From Hypericum androsaemum (lineage: Eukaryota > Streptophyta > Magnoliopsida > Malpighiales > Hypericaceae): DNA of 64,000 nucleotides. Of the stretch, positions 34,827 through 49,248 are shown in pieces; within the stretch, counting starts at the first letter, position 1; each line of letters starts with the position of its first letter. Under the pieces are notes generated by a model, which was given only the letters and a program-made list of their open reading frames with translations, had not been told where the DNA came from and did no database searches. Position numbers and translations under genes: made by a program. The stretch lies in NCBI GenBank assembly GCA_963995505.1, contig OZ023193.1, forward strand, positions 496,001 through 560,000. Reading direction: 5' to 3'.

Positions 34827-36187
34827 TCAAGGCCTCTCCTTTTTATTGATATCGTAAAGCACACAAACATCAGCTGCTGTCTTCAACTACAAGCACCAAG
34901 AGAGTCGCAAACATGCATAAAATCTTGTCAGACAAATTATTTTGCATCTCAAATGTGTCATAATTCTCTATCAATTCCAATGCCTAGCACTATAAATGCT
35001 GTCAAAAGAGATTCAAGAATGCCAGCGGCACATGGTTGAGCAAAATGTAGAAAAAAGCAAGTACCATATACCTGTATAACATTCACAACTTGCTTGATTG
35101 CCCACCCAATCAAACTTGATGCGAGTAGGACAGACACAGGTGAGCCTTCCTTAAATGTAGTTACTATAACCTGAAAGTGAAGTTAAGAACTTTCAGATTG
35201 CATTCCACATCCACTTCGAAGGAAGAAAGCAAGCACCAGATAGACAAGGACTTACTTGTCTCAAATTTTCCGTTTTATTTTCAGCAAGAAGAAATAGAGT
35301 GATATAGAGTACCTGCAGAGAAGTTCCAATCAGAAACATTGAACAATATCACTCACAAGAAGACCATGTGGGGAAACAAAAGGTCACGATTACCTCGCAC
35401 GCAACACAACAGTAGGCCATAAACATTCTGTTTCCATAGTAGGCCTTAAAAAGCCAATTTGTGCTGTCTTTCACATCCTTATGGCTTGCCTTGCCTGTTA
35501 GGAAGGTACTGCAATCCGAGACAGACCAAGCCAATTCAGAGAAGATTACTTATGCCTAATATTAAATCCACTCCAATCCTGAGAATATTTATGTTTTGGA
35601 CAAAAAGATCACCTGTACATTTGCAGCCAATGGCTGGCAATATCAAGAGCAAGTAGCGACACGAAAACCAAGCCAGGTCTGCAATTGTGATCAAACCAGA
35701 GTATTCAAACATGCACAATAGCTTCATGAACTGGCTGTGTCGGAATAAAAAGAAGAAGAAAAAAGTCGTACCGATATACTTGGGACAGGATGACAAGCAA
35801 GCAAGCGGTACTAATCCTGGACGATCAACATCCGAAAAGACTCATAGTCAGCAATAGCAACCAATCCAAAGTTGGCTGACAAGAGATTATAAGATAAGAC
35901 GGATAGTGATGCACAGCACAGGCGATACTTATAAGAACATGCCAGGGAAAGTGAAGAGTTCACCTGTCAGTTACCATGTCCAAAACAGCTCCAAAAGTTG
36001 AAACTGAAAAAAGGCGTAAAAGATGATAAATTTTAGCTAACAATGACTGGTAAAACAATAAGGTTCATCCTACCGAAAGTGGAACATTCTGATACAGCCA
36101 AATCAGGAACGAAGCACTCAAGCAACAAACATTAACCACCACAACTTATTGTTAATGTACCACTACCATCAAATAGCTGAACCCACA

Positions 36188-36218
<31 letters not shown>

Positions 36219-36676
36219 CATACATACATACCTTGGTTGAATCTTCGAGCGCACCAACCGTCGATTCCATCACACACGAAGCTGAAACAAGAACACAAAA
36301 CCAATCAAATCACTACGTGTTCAATGAACCAACCTCAAAGGCCCCAACTTTATTACAAAATTGAGCGGAAACCCATCTATCTATCTCCTGACCTAATGAA
36401 ATAGAGAGCGCAGAAGACCCGTTTGCTGGTGAAGCATATGGCGAATCCGTAGCAATTCATTAGCACCCTTATGTACCCTGCGTGCACCCACCCACGAATT
36501 AGAAATCCAAAAGCCCTAATTAATAATTCAATTGGAAAATAGGGATAAATAATTGAAAGGGCCGGGGCGGGGGACCCACCAATGATATTGGGGATGTAGA
36601 GGTAGACATTGAACTTGGTAAGCGGCGGCTTCTTCCTTGAACTACAACTACTACTACTAGACTTGCTCTTCACCAT
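34827..36676 (-). CDS. PIS: CDP-diacylglycerol--inositol 3-phosphatidyltransferase (phosphatidylinositol synthase)
   Basis: Ten minus-strand exons (36676-36580, 36477-36393, 36281-36232, 36003-35964, 35816-35772, 35678-35613, 35508-35394, 35312-35256, 35170-35072, 34886-34827) join in phase to 237 residues. The CDP-alcohol phosphotransferase motif D-G-x2-A-R-x8-G-x3-D-x3-D is complete: D68, G69, A72, R73, G82, D86, D90. The rest is hydrophobic with HKDVKDSTNWLF and YYGNRMFM, typical of plant PIS. It makes phosphatidylinositol from CDP-diacylglycerol and myo-inositol in ER/Golgi membranes. The N-terminus has a Ser-rich stretch (KSKSSSSSCSS) ahead of the first helix. A TATG microsatellite begins exactly at the donor of intron 3. 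Confidence 0.95.
36190..36231. repeat. CATA/TATG tetranucleotide microsatellite at a splice donor
   Basis: About ten tandem CATA units on the plus strand, so the minus-strand transcript has GTATGTATGTATG repeated from the first intron base after PIS exon 3. Confidence 0.9.
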
Positions 36677-37079
36677 TGTAGAGATATGTCTTCTTCGTCC
36701 TCTTCTTCTTCTTCTTCCTTCCTTTCTCACCCAACCTTACTCTCTCTCTCTCTCTCAATATTATATATATGATATGGGATTAGATTAGTTCCTAAGCTAA
36801 GATTAGAGATCAGATGAGAATGAGATTCTACTTCTTCTAGGACACACATCAATAGAATAGAGGAAAAGAAAAAAGGGGAGAGATTCGCTCTGGGTGGGAA
36901 GGCGTGCAAGGTCGTGGACGACAGGTAGGCGAATTGGTTATCCACACCAGAGGATGACCTGTCGTTGGCCCGGGTTTTATATAAGTAATAAATTAAAAGA
37001 GCCCCCTTTTTTTTAAGGGAAAAAAAAGGCCCCCTTTGGTTATGAGCCAAATGGCCCAAATTAATTTGTATGGTATATA
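36677..37079 (-). promoter_or_regulatory. Upstream region of the PIS gene
   Basis: The minus-strand 5' leader contains a GA/CT run (about 36742-36757). No further gene is visible before the ends of element G. Confidence 0.4.
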
Positions 37080-38334
37080 GGAAAAAGTATAATTATAATA
37101 TTTGTAATTTCACGAATTTTGCGTCATGATCCTGAACTTCGTAAAGTCAATTGGTGATCCTGTGGTTGACACATTTTTTTGCGACAGAGGCTCGGGAAGG
37201 ATCAAGGGCAAAATATCTATTCCGAACCTAGTTGGTAATATGAGGTGGCACGCCACATCAGATTTTTTTGCCGGTTGGCTATATGAGGTAGCACAAAATT
37301 AAATATCATTTTTAATCCCATAGTTTTTATAGTTTTTTAAAAAACTCCTCCTCTCTCTCCCCTCTCTTCTTCTTCCGCCATCTCATCCTACAGAGCCGGT
37401 GCATCCAAAACCTAAAAAATTTAAAAAATTAAATTAAAGACCAGTATTTAAATTAAATCCAAAACCTTCCTGGGAGCCTGAACGGGGACGTGGGAGACCC
37501 TGGGGCCCGAATCCTCGAACGCGAAAGGCAGGAGACAATGCAGGGACTACCGCGTCTCCGACTTGAACCAAAAGATGATAGGCGACTCCCTCTTCTCCAA
37601 CATGTCCGGCCCGAATAGCCACCCGGAGTAGCGCCTTGTAGGCCTGGCTTGAGCCCCCCTCCTTGCTGGGGATGAACCGGTCGGAGTAGATACAGCAGGA
37701 CGGCGACACGTAGTGGTGGGAGTTGATCATATTACTGACGTGGCTCGACGATGCCGGGGTTAGGGATTCGGTTGACGACGGGGATCGGCCCATCGTGGCG
37801 GGGTTTGTGGAACCGTCCATAGCAGATTAGGATTCGACAGTCGAGGGTTTCAGATTGGGGTTAATTTGGTGGATTGGTCGTCGCAGAACTTGGTGGAAGC
37901 TCTTTGGGGGTCGGAGCGGCTTGGAGGGTGGAGCTCTCCATGAGTTGGGTTCCTGGGTTAATGGGCTGTGTAGGTTTTATGGAGGAAGGAGAGAGGTGAG
38001 AGAGGGGTGGAAGAAGAAGAAGAAGGAGAGGAGTGGAGTGGAGATAGAGATGGCGGAAGGAGAGAGGGGAGAGAGAGGAGGAGTTTTTCAAAAAATTATA
38101 AAAAATATAGGATTGAAAAAAATATTTAATTTTGTGCCACCTCATATAGTCAACCGGCAAAAAATCTGATGTGGTGTGCCACCTCATATTGTCAACTAGG
38201 TTCATAATAGATAATTTGCCCTTGATCCTTCCGCAAAAAAATGTGTCAACCACAAGATCACCAATTAACTTTACGAAGTTCAAGATCATGACGCAAAATT
38301 TCCAAAATCACAGGTATTATAATTGTACTTTTCC
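37080..38334. mobile_element. Mutator-like element G (Pack-MULE candidate), 1.25 kb
   Basis: The left end GGAAAAAGTATAATTATAAT and right end are inverted repeats, with good similarity over some 290 bases per arm, including TTGCGTCATGATCCTGAACT and AATTGGTGATCCTGTGGTTG. Flanks TGGTATATA (37071-37079) and TAGTATATA (38335-38343) match at 8 of 9. The interior contains a FIZZY-RELATED-like fragment on the minus strand and no transposase. Confidence 0.88.
37442..37820 (-). pseudogene. Captured FIZZY-RELATED (CDH1/CCS52-type APC/C activator) fragment
   Basis: On the minus strand the frame begins MDGSTNPATMGRS and contains SHVSNMINSHHYVSPSCC, IYSDRFIPSKEGG and AYKALLRVA. These match the N-terminal region of plant FZR proteins, where IYSDRFIPSR is diagnostic. 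After ALLRVA the match continues in another frame (LFGPDMLEKRE, then FKSETR) and again in SLHCLLPFAFE and VSHVPVQAPRKVLD. Small indels therefore break it. No WD40 repeats follow. It lies wholly inside element G and is a transposon-carried exon copy, not a working gene. Confidence 0.8.
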
Positions 38335-39345
38335 TAGTATATATCCGGTTGTTCTCAAACTATTGAACACACTCATATATAACTGTGCACACAATAAAGT
38401 ATAATTGTCTTAAAATCAACTATCACATAGAGAAACGGACAAACACTAAACTTCACTAAAAATATCCATTTTGAGAATACAATAATATTAAACACGTTTA
38501 TGAAATAGGACCAAATTCTTCTGTTTAAAAATTAGACATTATATTTTTATACCTGAATCAAAAATATATTAATTGTTTAAGTAAGTATCTGAATATTAAA
38601 ATATTAGAGGTTAAAATTTTTTATTATATTAAATTTAATCAAAATTTTTTATATTTTTGTGTAATTCAAGTGCATATTTTTTCTTGTTAATTATATACGA
38701 TTCATTAGATCGACTATCCAAATTTAATCTGAATATAATTTTTTTACGATTTTTGTAGCGATTGATCTAAATTGTTTTTGGTATTGGAGCGCATATTAGT
38801 TTAAACTTTAAAGGGAAAAATGCTAAAACAAAATTATGATGTTGGTTCAGTTTCCCAAAGCATGGGCCTCAACGCTGGCGCCGAAGTTATGACCTTGGGC
38901 CCCATAGGGTCGGTGCATGGATAGGATCGTCGGTCCAGTGTTTGACCATGTTCATCCCAGATCCCACCGGGGACACGTGTCGATCAGTCAGTCCGGTAAG
39001 CCCCCAAAAGAATCAAACAATCCTATGACCCAGATTCCAACACCACCCAGGAAACTTCACTTTCTCGGCTCCCTATAAGAAGAATCTCTTCCTCTACTAA
39101 TCCAACGCCACCAAAAGGAAACTTCACTTTCTCGGCTCCCTATAAGAAGAATCTCTTCCTCTACTAATCCAACACCACCAAAAGGAAACTTCACTTTCTC
39201 GGCTCCCTATAAGAAGAATCTCTTCCTCTACTAACTAAACCATCATCGTCCTCCATTCTACCTCCTCCTTATAATTTTAAACCAGTCTCCGTCATATAAT
39301 TTATTGGATACCTTAGATTTCAACCTCAATTGAGTATATAATAAG
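38335..39345 (+). promoter_or_regulatory. Upstream region of the HIPP gene
   Basis: AT-rich distal part, then a tandem array at 39050-39236 with TATA-like boxes (listed separately). CACGTGTC at about 38974-38981 is an ACGT-core G-box/ABRE-like element. No gene is seen. Confidence 0.45.
39050..39236. repeat. 67-bp tandem repeat, ~2.8 copies, containing TATA-like boxes
   Basis: Copies start at 39050, 39117 and 39184 and are nearly identical. Each includes GGCTCCCTATAAGAAGAATC, whose TATAAG could act as a TATA box. The last copy ends about 110 bases before the HIPP start codon. Confidence 0.9.
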
Positions 39346-40142
39346 ATGGGGGCTCTTGATCATATTTCGCACATGTTCGACTGTTCTAGTGGGAGTTCCA
39401 GACTCAAGAAGAGGAAGCCATTGCAGGTCATTATTTAGTGTTTAATTTCCTGTTGCTTATGATATAGCTTCTTTTAATTAGTTTCTGGGTCGTCATTTAA
39501 TTTCGCCATTGTGTTACGGTAATGTTGCGAGTACAACAACGAACCAACCACGAGTTCGAAGCTCTATGATATCAGTAGTTAGACTTTAACTACGTACTTC
39601 ATCGCACTTGCATGTAATAACGTGTTAATTTTTGATGTTATATTAACTGCTACTACTGTTGATGTGCAGTTGCTACTACCATTTTTTAATGACTTTTCGG
39701 ATTTTCAATTCGTAGTACTTGAACCTAATATTTTCGTTCCACCAAAACATATTAGACGGTGGAGGTGAAGGTGCGGATAGACTGCGAAGGATGCGAGAGG
39801 AAAGTGAAGCGAGCAGTAGAGGGAATGAAGGGGGTGAAGCAGGTCGACGTGGAGAGGAAGGCCAACAAGGTGACAGTCGTTGGATACGTTGACCCATCGA
39901 AAGTCGTGGCGAGGATCGCGCATCGGACGGGCAAGAAGGCTGAGCTGTGGCCCTACGTGCCATACGACGTCGTGGCCCACCCCTACGCGCCCGGGGTTTA
40001 CGACAAGAAGGCCCCACCTGGGTACGTGCGAAACGCGGAGGCCAACCCCCAGGTTTACCAGCTCGCACGTGCCAGCTCCACTGAGGTCAGATACACCACC
40101 GCTTTTAGCGACGACAACACCGGTGCCTGTTCCGTCATGTGA
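39346..40142 (+). CDS. Heavy-metal-associated isoprenylated plant protein (HIPP25/26/27 type)
   Basis: Two exons, 39346-39426 and 39756-40142, give 155 residues. The N-terminus MGALDHISHMFDCSSG and short basic RLKKRKPLQ precede one HMA domain (about 28-90) whose metal site is C37-E-G-C40. The C-terminus ends CSVM, a CaaX box for farnesylation, so the protein is expected at the plasma membrane or partly in the nucleus. Proteins of this clade bind cadmium, zinc or copper and serve as metallochaperones. The single intron lies before the HMA domain, the usual position for HIPPs. Three TATA-bearing repeats lie upstream. Arabidopsis HIPP25 (AT4G35060) holds the same position next to MSI3. Confidence 0.94.
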
Positions 40143-41072
40143 ACTCATTTGGACCAGTTTCAACGTTCGGTTGGATAATTTAGATTTTAGTCGGGTTAAA
40201 TTGTCAAAGTTTTATTGGGTAGTATGTTGTTATTTTATTTATTTCCTGGCATTAAAAAATAGATTTGGGATGATTTCCGTGTACTTCTTGGCATTTTGTG
40301 CTAATATCTTGTTGGAATGGAAAAGTTAGATTCATTCGGTGTCTTTTTTCTTTTGATTTGAAATGAGATAATCATGTAATGGTACAAAAGCTTAGTGTTG
40401 AATATGCGGCAGGAATTATCTTTTTCCATCCACCGGTAGGGATACGAAACTGGGAGCTACCGCCAGAATCTCTCAAATGTCAAATCTTGCTCAAACGTAT
40501 ATGGCCCAAACGCTTTATTTTATTTTGACAAAATAGGAACAAAGAGTCCCGCTGTCCATAATTTATTTTTCTCACAAAATATGATGAAATTCTGCATATT
40601 TTGAGTGTAACACAACCAAATTCACACGACTTAACGTTAATAATTTTAATTAAATTAAATTAAAATTAAACAAGCTGATTTTTATTCGATAATTTAGTTA
40701 AGAGGGATGTGGTAAAGATTTAACTCATACGGATTTATCCAAAATTCTATTTAACGGGTCACATTTTTCATGAGCACCGGCCAACTTCTGAGTCCAGCCT
40801 AATACTGGAGGAGGTTTCTTGTCAAGTGACATTTGTTTCAAAACCCGATTAACTAAAATAGTTTCTACTTTCAATACAGAATGAAAAAGTCAAAAAAGAT
40901 AAAGAACCGAATCGAAAGGATAGTTGTGATACTTGGCTCAATCCACAATCCGAAACTTCAACTACGGTTCATATTTCTAATCCGTGACCAATACACTGAT
41001 AAACATCTAACGTCATGGATGCACCACAACGATGAGATGGGCTATATAGTGCACCCTTGGCTCGCCCGGTGG
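40143..41072. other. Intergenic region between convergent HIPP and MSI genes
   Basis: 3' untranslated sequence from both sides and AT-rich spacer. No gene is seen. Confidence 0.5.
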
Positions 41073-44395
<3,323 letters not shown>

Positions 44396-45052
44396 TTCTT
44401 CTCCTCTTCTCTCTCTCGAGCTAGCTCACTCTTAAACGGCGTCGCTTCTCGTTCTCTTAACGAGCGTTTCTTCCTGATTGCTAGTCGGTGGATTTGGCGC
44501 TCGTTGATGTATCCTCTTGATGTATCCTCGGGCTATCACACTGTTTTCTTTGATAATCCTCCGCCCGAGATTTGTTCGTTGTTAAGTTTGGACTTTGATG
44601 TAAGTTCTGATCTGAGCATGAATGAAATTGATGATGTTTTTTCCTCAAAAAAAAAAGTTTGAAATTCGAACTTAAACACTAAGAATGCATTTGGTAATAT
44701 AGTTTTTTCAAGATTTGAGATCATACTCGATTAAAACTTCGCCAATCGTTAATTTGGATTCGTTTATTTTCGAAGATTCCATTTGTAAATTCTCTTTCAT
44801 AATAATCACGTATTTATAAACAAAATCCACAACTCGAATTCTACACCTTTTTGAAAACAACTCGAGTTCTATGGTAGTTAATCCCATCTGTTTTGATGGA
44901 ATTTGAAAGAAAAAGCAAGCAATCAAAATAAAAAAAAGGTTGACCAACCAAATTTTATATGGAATTGATTGTAATTGAAATGATTTATTTTTAAACAAAT
45001 CGGGTTCCCTCACTATCCCTTCACCCTGAATTGGGAATTTTCCGTAACTTGT
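44396..45052. other. MSI upstream region
   Basis: Promoter and 5' leader of the minus-strand MSI gene, then AT-rich spacer. No gene is recognised. Confidence 0.45.
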
Positions 45053-45263
45053 TTGGTCCTTGCCTTGTTCGATGCTCCTCAGGTTCATATCACATCTCGT
45101 AACGAGGATGCTACGGCTAAGCAGGCCGGATTGGCAGGAGCAGGCAAAGATTGCCTCTCAACTACTCGAAAGCGACTCTCCGGCTCACTACCGGGCGCAT
45201 TCGGATACAACCCTGGCCTTCCTCGAGTTCTGTGATTCAGTAACGAAGAAATACAATGACTAG
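45053..45263 (+). other. Possible orphan exon fragment
   Basis: A plus-strand frame follows a TGCTCCTCAG acceptor-like site and reads LSRPDWQEQAKIASQLLESD, then AHYRAHSDTTLAFLEFCDSV and KKYND before a stop. Amino-acid usage looks protein-like (amphipathic, balanced), unlike nearby random frames, but I cannot assign a family and see no upstream exon. It may be the last exon of a lost or transposed gene. Confidence 0.3.
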
Positions 45264-46041
45264 AGGCAACTAAAGTTCACTAAACACGCTACCATATTAT
45301 AGAGCAAAGGAATGGAAAGCTGAGATTTAAGCATGCAGAGAGAAAAGAGAGAGCTCCAAATGCTAGCCATCATGATTTCATTGCTTTGCAGACTCTTCTC
45401 AGACTATCCCCACAAGCTATATCTTGTGTGCAAGCTAAAAGCGGAGTTCAACCTCGATAACCCTGGTTCTAGGAACCTACAATTTTGGATAGATAACATG
45501 GGGGGAAAAATGAAGATATGAACGAAACGAACCAAAAATGGTAAACTTGGGACAGCAGGCACTGAGACTGGAAGACCATGCATTTCATCATGAAAGGAGA
45601 TCTGAAAAGATCGCATTGTTAACATGAGCACCCCCTGATAAGTACCAAGGATCAGTGTTAGAATTTTAAGCATCAAATCACAACAATCGCGACCATGAGA
45701 AAGAACATTTGTAAGAGGGGAAGAAGCATCATAAACCATATCAAAAGTTGGAATGTATTAAAAATCTTGCTTCATGCAGGAAATTAGGCCAGATGTCAAT
45801 GACAAACAGTAAGATAAATTCAGTTGCAGCATAGGATTACCAAAGACTATTTCCTTTAAAAAAACAGTTAAAATTGTTTTTCAATGATAAATTACTGTGA
45901 ATAATTTCTCCTCCATCATATGCTTAACAAGCATCTAAGAAACAACTTCAACAGGGTAGTTAACTGCAGAAAATCGTAGATATTCAAAATTGAAATGACC
46001 TATGCAGATTTTTTCTTTGCTAACTGACCTCTTGCAGATTA
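45264..46041. other. bZIP downstream region
   Basis: Likely 3' UTR and possibly a small terminal bZIP exon that I could not locate. No separate gene is seen. Confidence 0.4.
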
Positions 46042-46851
46042 TCAGGACAAAAACAAAATGAACAAGTGTTTACCTTTTCTCTTACTAGGGGCGGACGAAG
46101 TGCCATTGGCAACAAGGACGCCCCCTATACCACAGCTCGGAAGATCCTTGCTCCCAGAACTCTGGTTTACCAGACATTGAAGATTTTCAAACTCACAATC
46201 ATTAAATCCTTGTCCATTTAACACTGCACTGTCCCCACCTTTTCCTTCCAGCCCAGGATGCAGGCAATGCACTTGATTGTCACATTGCATGTCACAAGGA
46301 TTCATCACATAAGCACCATGCAAGCTAGCACTGGTCAAATTGACATTAGCAGCAGATTTCTGATAAGGGAAAGAACCAATTTCCCCATCGATCCTGCCTC
46401 GGATGTCCACGAGCAAACACTTGAGCCTTGCTATCTCGGCTTCCAATACTGCTTGCCCTTGCAACCGCTTTAGAAGTTGTTGATTAAAAGCCCTCAGTTG
46501 CATAACTTCATCCTCCAAAGATGCAGCTCTCGCCTTCTTCTTCTCCCTATACTTGCGTACCGCCTCCCTGTTTCCTGAAGGCCGTTTCTTCGACTGCTTC
46601 TCCATCGACTCTGCTGTATCATCATTGGAAATTTTATCCTCCGCAGAAGCAGGCACGATTTTGGTATGGACATGGAAACAGGTGTGGGTATGGGAGGAAT
46701 CCGGGCCTGGCGGGTTACACGTGTGAGTGTGAGTACACGCAAGAGAGTCTTTCAGTAATTCATCGAAGAAACTGTCCATTGAGCAACTACTAGGGACCAT
46801 GTTGGCAGCGGAAAACACTTGGTTCGAGAAATCAAGCTCACCATCATCCAT
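46042..46851 (-). CDS. bZIP19/23: Group F bZIP transcription factor, zinc-deficiency sensor (bZIP19/bZIP23 type)
   Basis: The start codon at 46851 (MDDGELDFSNQVFS) was chosen by family; the frame remains open upstream. Residues 39-63 form the Cys/His-rich zinc-sensor motif CTHTHTCNPPGPDSSHTHTC and FHVH. The basic region is KRPSGNREAVRKYREKKKAR (N94 to R102 spacing N-x7-R), followed by a leucine zipper with L112, L119 and L126. These factors bind the ZDRE palindrome RTGTCGACAY and activate ZIP zinc transporters when zinc is low, zinc being sensed directly by the Cys/His motif. The frame runs to a stop at 46042, but SKRKG followed by GTAAAC at 46073 is a likely splice donor and the family normally ends in a short further exon, so the true 3' end is uncertain. 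Confidence 0.9.
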   Translation of the reverse strand: MDDGELDFSNQVFSAANMVPSSCSMDSFFDELLKDSLACTHTHTCNPPGPDSSHTHTCFHVHTKIVPASAEDKISNDDTAESMEKQSKKRPSGNREAVRKYREKKKARAASLEDEVMQLRAFNQQLLKRLQGQAVLEAEIARLKCLLVDIRGRIDGEIGSFPYQKSAANVNLTSASLHGAYVMNPCDMQCDNQVHCLHPGLEGKGGDSAVLNGQGFNDCEFENLQCLVNQSSGSKDLPSCGIGGVLVANGTSSAPSKRKGKHLFILFLS

Positions 46852-48301
46852 GGTGCAACACAACCTCGAGATTAGATGTAGGAACAGATACAAGTTAAAC
46901 CTGGCAGAAAGAGAGACATGCAAAACTTCAGATTTCAATGCCGACCCAGATGATAAAAGATCCCAAATTCGGAAAGGGCCACTAGCAGGTGATCAAACAA
47001 GCAATCGAGTTCAAACCCGGAACCAAGACCCCAAAACAGCATCAAGCCATAACAATCTAATAGCACGAGCAACTTAAAATGTTCAACAGCCAATAACTAA
47101 AAGACTGCCACTACAAGTTCAGAAGGGAAACAAAACCACCACTAAAGTAAAGTTCGGAGCTTTGAAGTAACAACGATGATTTTAGCGAAATCAAAGCAAG
47201 ACCCACCAATCACCAACACCCGAGGCACAACCCAGGAGCAACTATCCTCTACAGAACCTTGAAAAGGCAAACCCTAATTAACTAAGGCAACTCTAGAATT
47301 CCCAAAAAAGAATCAGAAAAGAGGAGATTTTACAAACAGAAAGCACTATACTAAAGTGAGGAGGGTACAGGATAAAAGTTGTAACGCACCAGGCAAGGAC
47401 AGAGATTCCTCCGAGAAAGTTCTGAGCTTTTGGGGGTCAATACTGACACGCCTCCGTCCCCCAATTTATACGTAATTGGAGCACTTGGAATGTCAATTAT
47501 TAATTATAGAAATATATTTGGGAGGTCATTAATGCTTAGTCTCTAAGGTTTTACACTGTGGAGTATTCTGATGGATCTTGGCCGTCCAAGTTCTGATCCG
47601 ACGGCTGAGGTCCTGTTTGAGATAATCTTTGTGGGGGTGGGGGGCCCAAGTTCCTTATTATTTGTGTAATTATGCTCTCTGGAATCCCATTGTAAAGTAG
47701 ACAATCCCGATAAACTTTGAAAAGATATATTGAGAGAGAGAATTTATTTTTTTCAGAATTTTATAATTATGGTAAATGCCGAAATCTTGTTAATATAATT
47801 CTGTTGTTTCCAAAAGAAGATATATGGAACTATAATAATGTTGAAAATCAAATTATGTAAGTTTTTTTTAGAATCGAATTATGTAAGCTTCGTAATTATA
47901 AAAAATGTTGAAATTTTGTATTATTTAATATCATGTTAGAATCGTTGTATTCAACTAAAATAAATCTTTAATATTTATAAATAACCTATTTTTTAAGATA
48001 ATTTTTTAAAATTAATATCTAATACCTAATTAAAAATTCTATAGCCGCATAACCTCAACACTTGTGAGTAGAGCTGTTTCATTCTCTGATTGGTCTGAAC
48101 CACCATGATTCAGTTGTTGATGACGTCAGCTAGCTATGGAGGTGTAGAAAGTGTGCATAAGCCACATCCATTACAAGGAGGGAGGACATGTGCAATAATC
48201 TAAACTGTTCTGCACAAATCACATCCCTCTCTTGTCGATTACTTGTCGTCCTGAAAATGCAGCAGGTCGCTTTTGGTACTCGAGGAGCATCGGAACACGG
48301 C
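46852..48301 (-). promoter_or_regulatory. bZIP 5' UTR/promoter and spacer
   Basis: Minus-strand leader of the bZIP gene; a donor-like CCTTGCCTG/GTGCG near 47390 suggests a 5' UTR intron ending close to the start codon. From about 47.5 to 48.3 kb the sequence is AT-rich spacer between the bZIP gene and the kinase pseudogene. No other gene is seen. Confidence 0.35.
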
Positions 48302-49248
48302 CTAATCGAAGCTTGATGATCTGCTGCTCCATCTTCCTTTCAAGTACTCATCCAGAGAAATGTTAGTTCCTTGCTCGGAGCTTCCGAAAGACGCGTCCAA
48401 TCGTCTTGGACATCGAGCAATGCAATGCTCAAATGCAGTTCCGCGCTGGAGCTGGGATAGACCTCGTCATCGTCATCGTCATCGTTGTCGTCCGAGCTGC
48501 TCGAGTGATGCAGAGCTTCTTAGCTGCAACAACCATCCTGTTGAACTTTTCTTCGTCGAGATCCCAGTGCAGATCGGGATCTAGTATGCCTTCTGCATTG
48601 CCACTTTCTAGAATTGGCTTTGCCTGGATGAGCAGAAGCAGTTTTTGTCTGTTTGTTTGTTATGGATGTGCAAATACCAAGTAGTTGAAGCAACTGTCAA
48701 AGACAGGAAGGCACTCACCCACATGACCAAGCTCTCTTGGCCCTTGGGAGTCACAGAGCATATAGGCTTCCTACCAGATAACAGTTCAAGCAATACAACT
48801 CCAAAGGCATATACATCAATCCGAATGTCCCAACCGCATCAGCATGAGTCGGGAATGATGAAGTTGTTGGTCCCCAGATCGCTAGTCCGAAATCCGACAA
48901 CTGTTGCACAGCAATAGCAGTTGAATGGATGTCAGGGTGTTCGAGTTCACGTTCTATATTACCAACAAGCAATAAACCAGAGGAGTACCTGAGGTTCTAA
49001 CCCGTCCGAAAGAAGAATGTTCGAGGACTTGATATCCCGATGGATAATAGGCTGGGAGCATTCGGTATGCAAGTAATCTATAGCTTCTGCTACTTTAACA
49101 GCAACAGTATATCTCACTTCCAACGACATTGCAGACTTCTTTTTGTCCTTGCCTATGGGAGGAAGCACAAAAATTTGTGCATCAGAAATGCTTCCGATGA
49201 GAAGGGCAGAAGCAGAAAACGCTTGTCAAGAATTACCTTGGATGTTCC

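Noticed and set aside
36190..36231. CRISPR-like regular repeat
   Set aside because: It is a simple tetranucleotide microsatellite without spacers; CRISPR arrays are not expected in plant nuclear DNA.
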